From Bacteroides faecium (GTDB taxonomy: Bacteria > Bacteroidota > Bacteroidia > Bacteroidales > Bacteroidaceae), in contig NZ_CP050831.1 in the NCBI RefSeq assembly GCF_012113595.1, positions 2,790,001 through 2,854,000 of the forward strand: DNA of 64,000 nt, written 5' to 3'. Below the pieces are notes generated by a model that was not told the origin of the DNA, did not search any database, and was given only the letters and a program-made list of their open reading frames with translations. Of the stretch, positions 36,786 to 45,884 are shown in pieces. Within the stretch, counting starts at the first letter, position 1; every line of letters starts with the position of its first letter. The translations under genes were made by a program, and so were the position numbers.

Positions 36786-38126
36786 CTAATTAAAGAATTT
36801 CTCGATTTTCTTAATCATCATACTCAAACAGAATACTACTACATGGTCGCCCGGCTGAATCAGCGTATCACCGGTTACCAGTATTCCTTCTCCGTTGCGA
36901 ATCATACCACCGATGGTGGTTCCTTTCGGGAGTCCCAGGTCTTTGATTAGATGTTTGGTTATTTTTGCTCCGGCAGGCACAGTAAACTCTGCGACATCCG
37001 CATTGGCAAACGTCAGACATTTCACATTGGAAACGTCGGCATCCAGCATCATCTGATAAATATGGCTGGCGGCAATCATCTTCTTGTTGATAACCGTACC
37101 GATGTCAAGGCTTTCCGCCATGCCGATATAGTCGATATTCTCCACTTCCGCTACTGTCTTTTCCACGCCCATGCGTTTGGCAGCAAGACAAGCCAGGATA
37201 TTCGTTTCGGAATTTCCGGTCAGGGCAACGAAGGCTTCGGTATTCTTCAATCCTTCTTCGATAAGAAGGTCCATGTCACGGCCGTCCCCATTGATAATCA
37301 TTGTTTTGTCATCCAATAATTCCGTCAACCGGTTACAGCGGTTAATATCGTTATCTACGATTTTCACCTGCATATAGTCAGGCACGTATTGTGCGGTACG
37401 GACGGCGATGCGGCTTCCGCCCATAATCATCACGTTGCGCACGTCGGCATAATCTTCCTTGCCGGCAATCTTGCGTATATAAGGAATATATTTACGAGTG
37501 GTAGTAAAGTAAACAATGTCATGCAGTTTAATCACATCGTCTCCACGCGGGATAATCGTTTCCGTACCGCGTTTGATGGCTACTACGTGATAAGGAATAT
37601 CCGGTGCGCCCAGTTCATAAAGAGGGATATTCAGAATCTCCGCCTTTTCGCGCATCTTCGTACCAATCAGTACGAGAGCACCGCCGCAGAATTCCCACCA
37701 TTGCCGTACCCAACTCATGCGCATGGAAGATACGATTTCTTTGGCAGCCAGCATTTCCGGATAAATCAGGGAGTCCACTCCCAACTTTTGGAAGAATTCT
37801 TTATTTTTGGGCAGAAGATATTCGTAGTTGTCGATACGTGCCACCGTCTTTTTAGCTCCAAGGTTGGTAGCCAGCATACAGGCGGTCATGTTACGGCTTT
37901 CGTCCGGGGTGACTGCGATAAACAGGTCGGCTTCTTTGACACCTACCTCCTTTAAACCGGAGATAGAAGAAGGAGAGGCGGTCACTGTCAGCAAGTCGAA
38001 GTTAGCGCTAAGGGCACTCAGTTTATCTTCGTCATCATCCATCAGGATAATATCTTGCTTTTCGCGCGATAACAGTTTGGCCAAATGGGTGCCTACGTTG
38101 CCGGCACCGGCGATAATAATCTTCAT
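36786..38126 (-). CDS. trkA: Trk potassium system peripheral subunit TrkA
   Basis: This 446-residue cytoplasmic protein has two RCK repeats. The first Rossmann NAD site is IIIAGAGNVGTHLAKLL at residues 2-18 and the second VMIMGGSRIAVRTAQYV starts near 233; each is followed by a TrkA_C domain (FTVPAGAKITKHLIKDLGLP near the end). It binds nucleotides and gates TrkH. It begins 1 bp after dxs ends, so translation is likely coupled. Confidence 0.93.
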   Translation of the reverse strand: MKIIIAGAGNVGTHLAKLLSREKQDIILMDDDEDKLSALSANFDLLTVTASPSSISGLKEVGVKEADLFIAVTPDESRNMTACMLATNLGAKKTVARIDNYEYLLPKNKEFFQKLGVDSLIYPEMLAAKEIVSSMRMSWVRQWWEFCGGALVLIGTKMREKAEILNIPLYELGAPDIPYHVVAIKRGTETIIPRGDDVIKLHDIVYFTTTRKYIPYIRKIAGKEDYADVRNVMIMGGSRIAVRTAQYVPDYMQVKIVDNDINRCNRLTELLDDKTMIINGDGRDMDLLIEEGLKNTEAFVALTGNSETNILACLAAKRMGVEKTVAEVENIDYIGMAESLDIGTVINKKMIAASHIYQMMLDADVSNVKCLTFANADVAEFTVPAGAKITKHLIKDLGLPKGTTIGGMIRNGEGILVTGDTLIQPGDHVVVFCLSMMIKKIEKFFN

Positions 38127-38127
38127 G

Positions 38128-40032
38128 TCAATTGATAAATTCTTTTATTTTAGTCAGAATACCTTCCTCGTCCATGCCGCAGACATGATAAAGCTCATTC
38201 ACCGAACCATGTTCCACAAATATATTGGGGATGCCGATACGCTTCACTGTCGGCTTGTATTCGTTGTCCGCCATAAATTCAAGGATAGCACTCCCCATAC
38301 CGCCTTTGACGATACCATCCTCAATGGTAAGGATACGCTCGAATTTGCGGCCTACTTCGTGCAGCAACTCTTCATCCAGCGGTTTCAGGAAACGCAAGTC
38401 GTAATGGGCGATGGATTTACCAAACTCGGCTTCCGCCTTGGCAATGGCACGGATAGCCGTATTTCCTATCGGTCCGATTGTAATCACCGCAAGGTCTTCT
38501 CCATCCTTCAACTTCCTTCCTTTCCCTACCGGAATTTCTTCCAGCGGACATTCCCAGTCCACCAACACTCCACGTCCCCGCGGATAACGGATTACGAACG
38601 GACCCTTATCCGGCAACTGTGCCGTGTACATCAATCGACGTAACTCGTGTTCGTTCATTGGAGAAGAAATAGTCAGATTAGGTATCGGACGCAGGCAAGC
38701 CATATCGAAAGCTCCGTGATGTGTAGGACCATCCTCGCCAACCAGTCCGGCACGGTCGAGACACAATACCACAGGAAGATTCTGTATCGCTACGTCATGA
38801 ATAATATTATCATGCGCCCGCTGTAAGAAAGAAGAATAAATATTGCAGAACGGTATCAACCCGTCCTTTGCCATACCACCGGAGAAAGTAACGGCATGCC
38901 CTTCGGCAATACCGACATCAAATGCACGTTTCGGCATTTTCTCCATCAGTATATTCATCGAACAGCCACTGGGCATGGCAGGAGTCACACCGACAATCTT
39001 CGAATTAGCTTCAGCCAATTCTACCAATGTATTTCCGAATACATCTTGAAAAAGAGGTGGCATTCCTTCCGTGTTGGCAATAAAACGCTCACCGGTGACG
39101 GGGTCGAACTTCCCCGGAGCATGCCATTCGGTGGCATGTTCTTCCGCCGGAGCGAATCCTTTTCCTTTTATAGTGTGCAAATGCAGGATTTTGGGTCCCT
39201 GCAAATCTTTAATATCATGCAATACCCGGGCAAGATTCCTTATATCGTGCCCGTCTATCGGACCGAAATAGCGGATATTCATTCCCTCGAAAATATTCTG
39301 TTGCTGTGCGGCCATCGACTTCAGACTGTTGCCGAAACGTATCAGTGCCTTGCGGCGTTCCTCATTCAAGATACCGAGCTTGAACAACACACGCGACATT
39401 CTGAAACGTAACTGGTTGTAACGGTTGGAAGTCGTCAAGTTGAAAAGATACTGCTTCATGCCGCCGACACTGCGGTCGATGGCCATATCATTATCATTCA
39501 GGATGATAAGCAGGTTGTTCGGGGTGGCAGACGCATTGTTCAGTCCTTCGAAAGCCAGCCCGCCACTCATAGAACCATCACCGATGATGGCTACCACATG
39601 GCGTTTGGAATCTCCTTTTTGCGCGGCGGCAACGGCCATGCCAAGAGCAGCGGAGATAGAGTTCGAAGCGTGTCCGCACGTGAAAGTATCATATTCGCTC
39701 TCTTCCGGTGATGGGAAAGGGCGGATACCACCAAACTTCCGGTTGGTGGAAAAAGCTTCACGACGTCCTGTCAGAATTTTATGGCCGTAAGCTTGATGTC
39801 CCACATCCCACACAATACGGTCATAAGGCGTATTGTAGATGTAGTGCAGGGCTACAGTCAGTTCCACTGTCCCTAGACTGGCGGCAAAATGCCCCGGGTT
39901 GCAGCAGAGTTCTTTAATAATGTCTTGCCTTAGTTCATCACATATTTCCGGCAGTTGCTCTACGCTTAACTTTCGTAGGTCTTCGGGGTAATTAATGGAG
40001 TTTAGCAAGTTATATATCGGTTCACTATTCAT
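38128..40032 (-). CDS. dxs: 1-Deoxy-D-xylulose-5-phosphate synthase
   Basis: This 634-residue enzyme condenses pyruvate and glyceraldehyde-3-phosphate with thiamine diphosphate, the first step of the MEP isoprenoid pathway. The thiamine/Mg site is GDGSMSGGLAFEGLNN (about 152-167), the N-terminal histidine block is NPGHFAASLGTVELT, and the pyrimidine-domain glutamate is in DVGIAEGHAVTF. Length matches the family (~620-640). It heads the operon with trkA and trkH. A -7 element lies 20 bp upstream. Confidence 0.96.
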   Translation of the reverse strand: MNSEPIYNLLNSINYPEDLRKLSVEQLPEICDELRQDIIKELCCNPGHFAASLGTVELTVALHYIYNTPYDRIVWDVGHQAYGHKILTGRREAFSTNRKFGGIRPFPSPEESEYDTFTCGHASNSISAALGMAVAAAQKGDSKRHVVAIIGDGSMSGGLAFEGLNNASATPNNLLIILNDNDMAIDRSVGGMKQYLFNLTTSNRYNQLRFRMSRVLFKLGILNEERRKALIRFGNSLKSMAAQQQNIFEGMNIRYFGPIDGHDIRNLARVLHDIKDLQGPKILHLHTIKGKGFAPAEEHATEWHAPGKFDPVTGERFIANTEGMPPLFQDVFGNTLVELAEANSKIVGVTPAMPSGCSMNILMEKMPKRAFDVGIAEGHAVTFSGGMAKDGLIPFCNIYSSFLQRAHDNIIHDVAIQNLPVVLCLDRAGLVGEDGPTHHGAFDMACLRPIPNLTISSPMNEHELRRLMYTAQLPDKGPFVIRYPRGRGVLVDWECPLEEIPVGKGRKLKDGEDLAVITIGPIGNTAIRAIAKAEAEFGKSIAHYDLRFLKPLDEELLHEVGRKFERILTIEDGIVKGGMGSAILEFMADNEYKPTVKRIGIPNIFVEHGSVNELYHVCGMDEEGILTKIKEFIN

Positions 40033-40051
40033 GATTCTAGGAAATTTAGTG

Positions 40052-40059
40052 CAAAAGTA
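40052..40059 (-). promoter_or_regulatory. -7 promoter element of dxs-trkA-trkH
   Basis: Minus strand TACTTTTG matches TAnnTTTG. No -33 TTTG was found at the expected distance. Confidence 0.55.
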
Positions 40060-40231
40060 CGAAAAGAAAGCGTATCCGGCATCCTTTTTTTATAATTTCT
40101 TATTTCAGTAAGTCGGATGAGAGGAAATACTGTTTCATAAAAGTTTTGGAAGTTTTGGAATCTGATTTTATCAGAATAATGGCTTACTTTGCATTTAACT
40201 AATAATCAGATAACTAAATCGACTAGTAGAC

Positions 40232-41815
40232 ATGAATAAACTTGATATGCAAGTAATGGTTTTCTTTTTTATATGTTTGTTATTGACCGGATGTAATAGA
40301 GAAAATAATACATTGACAGATGCTGTAATTCCTGAAGAAACAGAGAAGCCTGAAAAAACCGGAAATCCTGAAAAACCCGGAAATCCTGAAGAACCTGAAA
40401 GCCCCGAAGATTTAGAATTTACCGTCAGTCCTGTGGAAAATGTAATAGAACTGGACGCAAATGCTGCTACTCGTAAGATTATTGTGACACGTCGGGACAA
40501 GGATGTGCAGTTGACGGTGACAAGGATGGGGGATGCGTGGCTTAGAATCAACCCTATAGAGGAAGATGCCGCTAATCCGCTTGTTGCATCCTTTGATATT
40601 CAGGTGTTTGAAAATACAGATAGGTTGCCTCGTACCGGCAAGGTGATGATAAAAAGTTCCGGTATGAGCTATGAATATGTCATCAATCAGTCCGACACAA
40701 AGGACGAATTGCCCTTTACTGTTGAAATAAAATATAATGGGGCTGTTTTAGGTGATGAGTTGCGTGTTCCTGCAAAAGCATCCGGTGGCAGGTTGGAAGT
40801 AACAAACAGCACAGGCCGCGTTGAAGAAGACGGGACGTTATATTTGCGTGCTGCTCATGGGGATGCATGGGCGAAGATAAACCATGAGTGGAGTCTTTAT
40901 GATCCTGACGCCATTTATCATGGTCGTTCTCAGAGCTTATTGGAATTTGGAGAGAATATCGGTGAGGAGAGGCAGATGATTGCTGAATTTTATTCAAGGA
41001 AGTCGGGGAAGGTTTATCATCGGACGACTTTTATTCAGGCGGCTTCATCTGATTATCTGAATTTAAGTTCTACTTCGCTTGATGTAGACCGTTTCGGGAA
41101 CATATATGATGAGCCGTTTGCTTTGCAAGTACAGTCCAACGCAGTGTGGGAGCTAAAATGTGCAGCTTCCTGGATAACTGTCAACTATATTGTCGGTACT
41201 CGTTCGCAGATTGTGAAGATTGTGGTGGACGAAAATCAAACCGGGCAGCCAAGAAGTGCCCAACTGGAATTTGTGGCGGATGGCAATGTCGTCCGAACAT
41301 TTCCAATCACCCAATCTGTCGATGAAAGTGCTATGTTCACCTTGAAATATGAACTCAATCTGGAGCTCAACACGATAGAGAATCGATTCATGTCTTATCT
41401 TCCGACTACCCATGCCGTATATTATGCAAATGACGTACAAATATATAATCCGGGTACTTCGTCTAATGGGGACGAGACGATCAAGATACGTGCAAATGGC
41501 ACTTATGGCTTTGTCGCTGATGCTCCTGCAACTTTCAATAAGCTCATGGTAAGTAATATCCGAGACCGGCTATTGGTATACCCCGGTTATAGAGGAGTAG
41601 CGACCAACCAGTATAATGGTGGTGGAATAACTGTGGCCAATACGAAGTATGCCCAAAGTTTTTTCCGCCAGATAAGATATAACCTGCCGATTCCTGGCGG
41701 CGTGAAGCGAACGCAGAAGGTTGTCTATAAAATACAAATAAACAACTTGACTGGGAACGCGCAGCATGATACTCCGATAATTACATATACCCTGTCACCG
41801 ATAGTCAGTCAATAG
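40232..41815 (+). CDS. Lipoprotein with BACON-like domains
   Basis: The product has 527 residues. The lipid cysteine is C21 in LLTGC. A proline/glutamate-rich linker follows (about 32-60, repeating NPEKPG/NPEEPE). Three segments end in the BACON-type pattern: YEYVINQSD (about 155), KVYHRTTFIQAAS (about 265) and VVRTFPITQS (about 370), the last preceded by VWELKCAASWITV with the typical tryptophan. BACON modules are beta-sandwiches often found on Bacteroides surface proteins. The C-terminal ~150 residues are unrecognised. It is monocistronic and convergent with the next gene. Confidence 0.7.
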   Translation: MNKLDMQVMVFFFICLLLTGCNRENNTLTDAVIPEETEKPEKTGNPEKPGNPEEPESPEDLEFTVSPVENVIELDANAATRKIIVTRRDKDVQLTVTRMGDAWLRINPIEEDAANPLVASFDIQVFENTDRLPRTGKVMIKSSGMSYEYVINQSDTKDELPFTVEIKYNGAVLGDELRVPAKASGGRLEVTNSTGRVEEDGTLYLRAAHGDAWAKINHEWSLYDPDAIYHGRSQSLLEFGENIGEERQMIAEFYSRKSGKVYHRTTFIQAASSDYLNLSSTSLDVDRFGNIYDEPFALQVQSNAVWELKCAASWITVNYIVGTRSQIVKIVVDENQTGQPRSAQLEFVADGNVVRTFPITQSVDESAMFTLKYELNLELNTIENRFMSYLPTTHAVYYANDVQIYNPGTSSNGDETIKIRANGTYGFVADAPATFNKLMVSNIRDRLLVYPGYRGVATNQYNGGGITVANTKYAQSFFRQIRYNLPIPGGVKRTQKVVYKIQINNLTGNAQHDTPIITYTLSPIVSQ

Positions 41816-41856
41816 AAAATAGATGTTGAAAATTCTTGTTGTGCTAACCACTCCTG

Positions 41857-42660
41857 TTATTCTGCATACGTAATGGTTCGTTTAATGATAAAATCAAAAT
41901 GGAATGTATTTCTGTCATATGGTTGTTCATTCCGGGTATCATACTCACCGGATTGCTGTTCAATCCAATTGCCCCTCATGTCATATTTTGGATATACATA
42001 AATAGATTTGGTGAAACTTCCGCTATCCGCTGAATAGATAGAGTCCTCTGTCAAATCATTATTATCATCATAGCTGGATTTATACCAGAAGCGTACAGCT
42101 ATGTTATCTGCAACGGCACTATCCCGGCAAGTACAATCAATATTATCCGTATGTTTATATTGAATAATATTGTCGTTTTCATCATACCAATACTCTTCCC
42201 GGTCAAAAAACCTTTTCTTATACAAGCATTTCCTTGATTCATATTTTTCTTGTCTTTTGACTTTTTTGATATATGTGTTTTCACCAGTTCCTATCCTGTA
42301 AGTAAGTTTATTACCTCTCTTTTTAATCATTTTTTCTACGATGCTATCCTGTCCGGATTTCCCTGTTTTACGTATTATATAAGTTGGTATTCCATTCGTA
42401 TAAGTGTATTTATTATCATATTTACATTCTCCTTTTTCCGAATATAGATAAGTTCTGATGAGGTTTCCGCAACTATCAAAATCATTTCCTCTAACCGAAT
42501 GTATTTTGCATGTACTATCATCTTCTAAATGATATACAGTATCCCGTATCGACGAAACTTTACCTCTAAGTCCGCCATATGGTTTTGCTCTGTAAGTATT
42601 TGAACAAGCACCTATTGAAAATAGAATGAGTACTATAAAATACAAGTTGTTTTCCTTCAT
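41857..42660 (-). CDS. Lipoprotein of unknown function downstream of catalase
   Basis: The product has 267 residues with lipid cysteine C19 in SIGAC. The body consists of charged beta-strand-like repeats resembling text-wiki style RHS/MORN-like strands (LIRTYLYSEKGECKYDNKYTY, YWYDENDNIIQYKHT). No domain can be named with confidence. It begins 2 bp after the catalase stop, so it is probably transcribed and perhaps translated with catalase. Its A+T-rich codon use differs from the catalase gene, which may indicate a later arrival. Confidence 0.6.
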   Translation of the reverse strand: MKENNLYFIVLILFSIGACSNTYRAKPYGGLRGKVSSIRDTVYHLEDDSTCKIHSVRGNDFDSCGNLIRTYLYSEKGECKYDNKYTYTNGIPTYIIRKTGKSGQDSIVEKMIKKRGNKLTYRIGTGENTYIKKVKRQEKYESRKCLYKKRFFDREEYWYDENDNIIQYKHTDNIDCTCRDSAVADNIAVRFWYKSSYDDNNDLTEDSIYSADSGSFTKSIYVYPKYDMRGNWIEQQSGEYDTRNEQPYDRNTFHFDFIIKRTITYAE

Positions 42661-42662
42661 AT

Positions 42663-44114
42663 CTATGCTTCTTCAAGGTTGATGCCCAATGCTTCAGCAA
42701 CTCCCTTCCCATAGGCGGGGTCAGCTTTGAAGCAGTTGCGCACATGCCGCTGTTTGATAAACAGTTCCGCATCACCCATGGCGCGGGCGGTATTCTCAAA
42801 AAGCAATTGCTGCTCTTCGGCAGACATCAGGCGGAACAAGTCGCCGGGCTGGCTATAATAATCGTCGTCGTACTCCCGTTCATTATAATTATAGACCTCA
42901 CCTTGTATTCTCAATGGCGGCTCTTTCTTTTCCGGAGAATCCTGCCACTCGCCATAGCTGTTGGGCTCATATCCTTTCGCGCTTCCGTAATTGCCGTCCA
43001 CACGCATGTTACCGTCACGATGAAACGCGTGGAAAGGACAGCGGGGCTTGTTCACCGGAATCTGTTCGGCGTTTACTCCCAAACGGTAACGCTGTGCGTC
43101 TCCATAAGAGAAAAGGCGTCCCTGCAACATCTTGTCCGGAGAGAAACCGATGCCGTCGACAATATTCATCGGATTGAAAGCCGACTGTTCCACTTCCGCG
43201 AAATAGTTTTCCGGATTGCGGTTCAGTTCCAGAATACCTACATCATGCAACGGGAATTCTTTCTGCGACCAGACTTTGGTGAGGTCGAACGGATTGATGC
43301 GGTAGTTGTCAGCCTCTTCTTCCGTCATTAATTGAATCTGGAGTTTCCATTGTGGGAAATCTCCCTTTTTGATACTCTCGAAAAGGTCGCGCTGGTGCGA
43401 TTCACGGTCTTTGGCGATTATCGCTTCCGCTTCCTGATCCGTCAGATTCTTTATCCCCTGAAGGGTATGCAGGTGGAATTTTACCCAGATGCGTTCATTA
43501 CGGGCATTGATGAAGCTGTATGTATGGCTGCCGTAGCCATGCATATGACGGTAAGAGTAGGGGATTCCACGGGTACTCATCGTGATGGTCACCTGATGCA
43601 AGGCTTCCGGTAGAAGTGTCCAGAAATCCCAGTTGTTGTTGGCGCTGCGCATATTCGTTTCCGGGTCACGTTTCACCGCATGGTTCAAGTCAGGGAACTT
43701 TAACGGATCGCGAAGAAAGAAGACCGGAGTATTATTGCCTACCAGATCCCAATTTCCTGCTTCCGTATAGAATTTCATGGCAAAACCGCGGATATCGCGT
43801 TCAGCGTCGGCAGCTCCGCGCTCACCGGCTACGGTGGAGAATCGTACAAAACATGCCGTTTTCTTTCCTATCTTGCTGAAGATATCCGCACGGGTATATT
43901 TCGTAATGTCATGAGTGACGGTGAACGTTCCGTATGCTCCCGAACCTTTTGCGTGCATACGTCTTTCCGGTATCACTTCCCGGTCGAAGTGCGCCAGTTT
44001 CTCTATTAACCACGGGTCTTGTAGCATTATCGGACCTCTTTGTCCGGCTGTTTGCGAATTCTGATTGTCGGCTATCGGCCGACCGTTGGCTGCTGTAAGT
44101 TTTTTCTTTTCCAT
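42663..44114 (-). CDS. Haem catalase
   Basis: This 483-residue enzyme breaks down hydrogen peroxide. The catalytic histidine is in RRMHAKGSGAYG, the asparagine in GNNTPVFFLRDP, and the haem-ligand tyrosine in RLFSYGDAQRYRLG. Length and lack of a C-terminal flavodoxin-like domain put it in the small-subunit clade, as in the known B. fragilis catalase. An upstream in-frame start at 44159 exists, but its extra residues do not resemble catalases, so ATG at 44114 is chosen. A near-match to the -7 box (TTACTTTG, minus, 44144-44151) lies upstream. The gene is likely peroxide-induced. Confidence 0.95.
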   Translation of the reverse strand: MEKKKLTAANGRPIADNQNSQTAGQRGPIMLQDPWLIEKLAHFDREVIPERRMHAKGSGAYGTFTVTHDITKYTRADIFSKIGKKTACFVRFSTVAGERGAADAERDIRGFAMKFYTEAGNWDLVGNNTPVFFLRDPLKFPDLNHAVKRDPETNMRSANNNWDFWTLLPEALHQVTITMSTRGIPYSYRHMHGYGSHTYSFINARNERIWVKFHLHTLQGIKNLTDQEAEAIIAKDRESHQRDLFESIKKGDFPQWKLQIQLMTEEEADNYRINPFDLTKVWSQKEFPLHDVGILELNRNPENYFAEVEQSAFNPMNIVDGIGFSPDKMLQGRLFSYGDAQRYRLGVNAEQIPVNKPRCPFHAFHRDGNMRVDGNYGSAKGYEPNSYGEWQDSPEKKEPPLRIQGEVYNYNEREYDDDYYSQPGDLFRLMSAEEQQLLFENTARAMGDAELFIKQRHVRNCFKADPAYGKGVAEALGINLEEA

Positions 44115-44485
44115 ATATTTATTAAAGTGTAGATGAATACTTTTTGCAAAGTAAAGCATATGTACCCGGAATGTCGTTTATAAAGCTTCCGATTCTTTTA
44201 TGCATTTGTTTGTGCCTTGTTTTTTAAGTAATGCTCAAAAAATAACTTGATACACATAATGAAGGGTTGAACAGTAATATACTCGTAACGGTGCAGAAAT
44301 GAACCAAGTGATAATTTTAATTTGACTCATTCTTGCATAATACTAAATCTTTACACACACCGAATGCATCTTCCCACTGGATATTTATTCTCAATCTTTC
44401 TGCCTTCCTCTCTACCTTTTTTCTGTTTATCCGATGAATAAAGGGTTTTCGGCTAAAGAACAACAACTTCACCTGTATGCGGTTA

Positions 44486-44605
44486 GTTTCAAAAAATGTT
44501 TCTCCCAGTGAAACTATCCGTTTCTCGGTGTGAAACACTTCGTTTCAAGCAGTGAAACACTTCGTTTCACACCGAGAAACAAAGTGTTTCAAACGGGGTT
44601 GAAAC
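44486..44605. repeat. 22-bp-period array of GAAAC/GTTTC palindromes
   Basis: GAAAC begins at 44510, 44532, 44554 and 44576 (steps of 22) and again at 44601; each of the first four is paired with GTTTC 10 bp later. One unit is nearly identical to the array at 17142 (ACACCGAGAAACAAAGTG followed by TTTC). Confidence 0.85.
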
Positions 44606-44905
44606 TAATTACGAAATAGCTTTACTGCTTATGCTCAATTGTGAAAGCAGGAAGCATCAATTTATTATTCATTTTGATATGGAAATGAATCAAATCTCCA
44701 ATTATCTGTATCTAAACTAGCTAAAACTCTCTTACTGAATTTTTATGCTATAATCCGGTTTCAGCCGTTTCAGTTTTATTCGCAAACGCTTTGGCAGAAG
44801 GGGATAGCGGCTGAAAGCGAAGAAAAACATCCCCTGCGAGAATAGGTTGTAGCCAGGGGGGAGTGCTTTCAGCGCATTCAGCTTTTTCAGACTTGACAGT
44901 AGAGC

Positions 44906-45062
44906 TATATATTCACCGTGGTAGGTATATATACTCACCGTACTGGACCTATATGCCCACCACGCGGGGTATATAGATTCATCACCCGGGTAAAAGTGGG
45001 TGGCACGTGGGCTGAGGACTGCTTACCTGCGGGCTGGAAATTATCGGCACGTGGGCTGGACA
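44906..45062. repeat. 22-bp-period arrays with TATAT..CACC and GTGGGCTG words
   Basis: CACC occurs at 44914, 44936 and 44958 (steps of 22) and 44983 (step 25), each preceded by TATAT. Then GGGCTG occurs at 45009, 45031 and 45053 (steps of 22). The words are unrelated but the period is shared. Confidence 0.8.
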
Positions 45063-45149
45063 AAACAGAGCCTCTATCTTGATGAAACAAAGCCTCTATT
45101 TTAGTGAAACAGAGGCTTCGTTTTGTTACAACAGAGCCTCTGTTGAAAG
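45062..45149. repeat. 22-bp-period array of AAAC-AGAGCCTCT words
   Basis: Four units of 22 bp start at 45062, 45084, 45106 and 45128. They begin AAAAC, GAAAC, GAAAC and ACAAC, and continue with AGAGCCTCT or a variant. The last unit contains an inverted AGAGCCTCTGTT. Confidence 0.8.
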
Positions 45150-45279
45150 TAATTATAGCAAAAAGAAGGTAAAGTTATACACTTTTGCATTCAGGGGTGA
45201 CTTCAGTCAAAAACACCGATGAAAAGGGACTTTTTTGAAGAACTGAAAGCTGAAGGCGGTTTTTACTTTTTATATTTGG

Positions 45280-45371
45280 TAGGAGATTTAGCTGTAACAA
45301 GTAGGAGGCTTGACTGTAACAAGTACTACACTCAATGAAATGATATAGGAGACTTGAGTAAGTCAAGTACA
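45280..45371. repeat. 22-bp-period array of TAGGAG..CTGTAACAAG words
   Basis: Units start at 45280, 45302, 45324, 45346 and 45368, all 22 bp apart. TAGGAG begins the first, second and fourth. CTGTAACAAG ends the first two. Confidence 0.8.
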
Positions 45372-45672
45372 TGGCTCGGTTTACTTCAGTACTGCTAAAT
45401 TCAGGGGGATGTTGGAAGAGTCTTTTTCCATGTGCAAACAGAGAAGATATTTTTTCAACATCTCCAACGTTTATCGTCATGATTCGTTAATTCTGTTAAA
45501 ATAGTTCTGGCAGAATAGCTTAATATCTTAGCGTGTGATTTCTTGCTCATTTATTGTAATAAGATTGATGCGTCCTGTGTATGGCATGTGTAGAAAGCAT
45601 TGCTTTTAGAATTATCAATTGAAGCTTGTTAAAAAACGGAAGTTATCGTGGTGGAACAATAGAAATAATGGT

Positions 45673-45680
45673 TATCTTTG
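45673..45680 (+). promoter_or_regulatory. -7 promoter element before the truncated ATPase gene
   Basis: TATCTTTG matches TAnnTTTG, 27 bp before the ATG at 45708. It may now drive the downstream GSCFA gene. Confidence 0.55.
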
Positions 45681-45707
45681 AATAATTTTAAAAATCAAGG
45701 AATAATT

Positions 45708-45884
45708 ATGGATGGGTTATTACGTAAACTTCTTAATGGAATACAGACTTTTGCAGAGATTCGCGAAGAAAATGATCTCTATGTAGATAATACAGTTTTT
45801 GTGTGGAGAATAGCTAATACAGGTAAACCTTATTTTCTAAGTCGTGCGCGGAAAATAAGAAATATAGACAGATGCCCGCGTTAG
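45708..45884 (+). pseudogene. 5' remnant of an AAA-ATPase-like (PF09820-type) gene
   Basis: The 58-codon frame reads NGIQTFAEIREENDLYVDNT and then GKPYFLSRARK. This matches the start of a large Bacteroides ATP-binding family (AAA-ATPase_like with a nuclease-like C-terminus), whose members continue into a Walker A (RFGKS) right after FLSRPR. Here homology stops at that point and the frame ends in IRNIDRCPR. Over 400 residues are therefore missing. The remnant keeps a promoter box and a Shine-Dalgarno (AAGGAA). Its end overlaps the start of the GSCFA frame by 13 bp, so a deletion may have placed GSCFA under this promoter. Confidence 0.7.

Larger units (their letters stand above)
44160..45672. 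other. 1.5-kb intergenic region rich in 22-bp-period repeats
   Basis: No convincing gene was found. Small frames (44317-44538, 44732-44938, 45175-45480, all minus) overlap repeats and lack recognised domains. The region holds four separate arrays listed individually. Between 44610 and 44890 there are imperfect inverted segments (GGCTGAAAGCG and its complement-like partners). The ends (44160-44480, 45481-45665) look plain. Confidence 0.7.

Noticed and set aside
44115..44159. Longer N-terminus for catalase
   Set aside because: The added residues do not resemble catalases, and the start at 44114 matches family length.
44732..44938. A 68-residue minus-strand gene
   Set aside because: It overlaps repeat words and lacks a clear start signal; the peptide has no recognised domain. 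It may be a recurring non-coding segment.
45175..45480. A 101-residue minus-strand gene
   Set aside because: Most of the frame lies over the TAGGAG 22-bp array, so the coding appearance is likely accidental.
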